Positions 63,094 through 64,000 of a stretch of DNA of 64,000 bases are shown here, one piece after another. The DNA is from Actinernus sp. WN-2022 (lineage: Eukaryota > Cnidaria > Anthozoa > Actiniaria > Actinernidae): NCBI GenBank assembly GCA_030867875.1, contig JAOWCC010000577.1:154744344-154808343 (forward strand), written 5' to 3'. Each line of letters begins with the position of its first letter. Position 1 is the first letter of the stretch. The translations under genes were made by a program, and so were the position numbers. The notes below the pieces were generated by a model. It saw nothing but the letters and a program-made list of their open reading frames with translations. It ran no database searches and was not told where the DNA came from.

Positions 63094-64000
63094 CTGAAGG
63101 TAAAAATAATAGTCAAAGCAATTATATGCTATTACTCACTCCCACCGCACGCGCCTACCGGTTATATCAATAAAATAACAAGCGAAAGTGTCGTTTTGAA
63201 CTTCCCGCGGCCTCTTCCATATTAGGAAAATTCCATATTCCGTATTTGGAAGAGCTGCCACGACATTAAAAATGGTGGTTTCTAGGTCCCAGACCTCTAT
63301 ATCGACACTCGTTGTTTGATATTACGAAAGTGCATAAATACATTGAAAGAATGATTTAAAAATATTTCTCCTCAATAAATACACAAGTTAAAATGCGTAT
63401 TCAGTTATTTTATACATAAACGTTTACATCAAGATACACCTCTGGCCTCACTTTCATGCAACCGGAAGTAGGAAGTTTTAATCCTTTATTAAAGGAGAAC
63501 TGAAGCTTAGAATCAACTTTAATTCAATGAGTAGATTTAACATGAAAAGACTTATACCAATTTTTTTTTACTATGTTTTGCGTCAAAGGAAAGAAAATCT
63601 GCAAATCTTCCTTCCAACCGCCGCTAAGAACAGACGGCTCAATTCCTGTAATCTGTGACCGGTTTGATGCGGGGAATTAATTAGTTTTGTAATGTTGTTC
63701 TCGGCTTTGAATAGATGGACTAACGACTCAAAATTACGCACTATTATGCTTTCTTTGTGCTGAAGGTGTGCTTGCTTTTTCTTGGTATGCACGACGTACG
63801 ATACGGGGGAAAAAGCACTGAATTGAGCCGCCACACAAACTAGCTTTATCAGCGGATAATCGGCTATTTTTCGACTTTCAAAACGTATTTCCTCTTTTTA
63901 GACGTGCACCACAAAGAAATAAAATAGCAGAACTTATTTCTCTTGAATACAAGCTTGTATAGTAGTCGGAATGATTTAGGGTTCCTACATCCGATTGCTT
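63094..64000. other. Upstream intron, no exon found
   Basis: Contains the inverted copy (63195-63312) of the repeat at 35240-35360 (TCTTCCATATTAGGAAAATT). The first half of TLDc 1 is expected further right; nothing here resembles it. Confidence 0.5.

Noticed and set aside
62509..62712. Missing N-terminal jellyroll exon
   Set aside because: The translated sequence has no jellyroll strands, and no phase-1 splice pair frames it.

Overview
The window is animal nuclear DNA. It is AT-rich, has long introns with GT-AG boundaries, and is densely packed with non-autonomous DNA transposons, tRNA-derived SINEs, LINE fragments and minisatellites. The domain repertoire (extracellular TLDc, MAM, SEA, pentraxin and FN3 modules) and the repeats suggest an anthozoan cnidarian, most likely a stony coral. 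That assignment is inference, since no marker gene is present.

One gene dominates. On the minus strand, 22 coding exons run from 63093 down to 4125, and the gene is open at both ends of the window. I placed each splice boundary by hand. Reading frame is kept across every junction except one, inside the SEA domain, where a short exon must be missing from my model. The protein order, N to C, is: TLDc (second half), a shortened concanavalin A/laminin-G-like jellyroll, first part of a MAM domain, a pentraxin domain, rest of the MAM domain, a complete TLDc, an EGF-like domain, a second jellyroll, a SEA domain, then seven fibronectin type III domains, each on a single exon. Nearly all module borders are phase-1 introns, the classic signature of exon shuffling. 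The protein is probably secreted or membrane-tethered and multi-adhesive. I give no gene symbol.

The pentraxin exon pair sits inside the 25.9-kb intron that splits the MAM domain. Skipping it restores a continuous MAM, and including it keeps frame but splits the MAM. It could be an alternative cassette, a nested gene or a captured module.

The introns are a transposon graveyard. They hold three copies of a short element with 9-bp target-site duplications (7811-8188, 50503-50806, 52160-52463), a 529-bp element with ~97-bp inverted repeats and a 9-bp duplication (40351-40879), a Harbinger-like element (48313-48788), a pogo/Tigger-like element (60827-61360), and a large foldback element split by a dead LINE (36085-40262). 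There is also a second LINE (53880-55079), a transposase remnant whose core has been inverted in place (21881-23812), and matching inverted ends beside a RecQ-like helicase start (42215) and an unknown ORF (53835). Satellites have grown inside such elements: a 67-bp array full of YY1-type motifs (14199-15190) and a 17-bp array (24106-24690). A hairpin-rich array with a nearly perfect 1657-bp tandem duplication fills 49430-52673.

Other possible coding sequence is scarce: a two-exon 3' gene end on the plus strand (52714-53026) and a THAP-type zinc-finger start (48002-48130), both uncertain.
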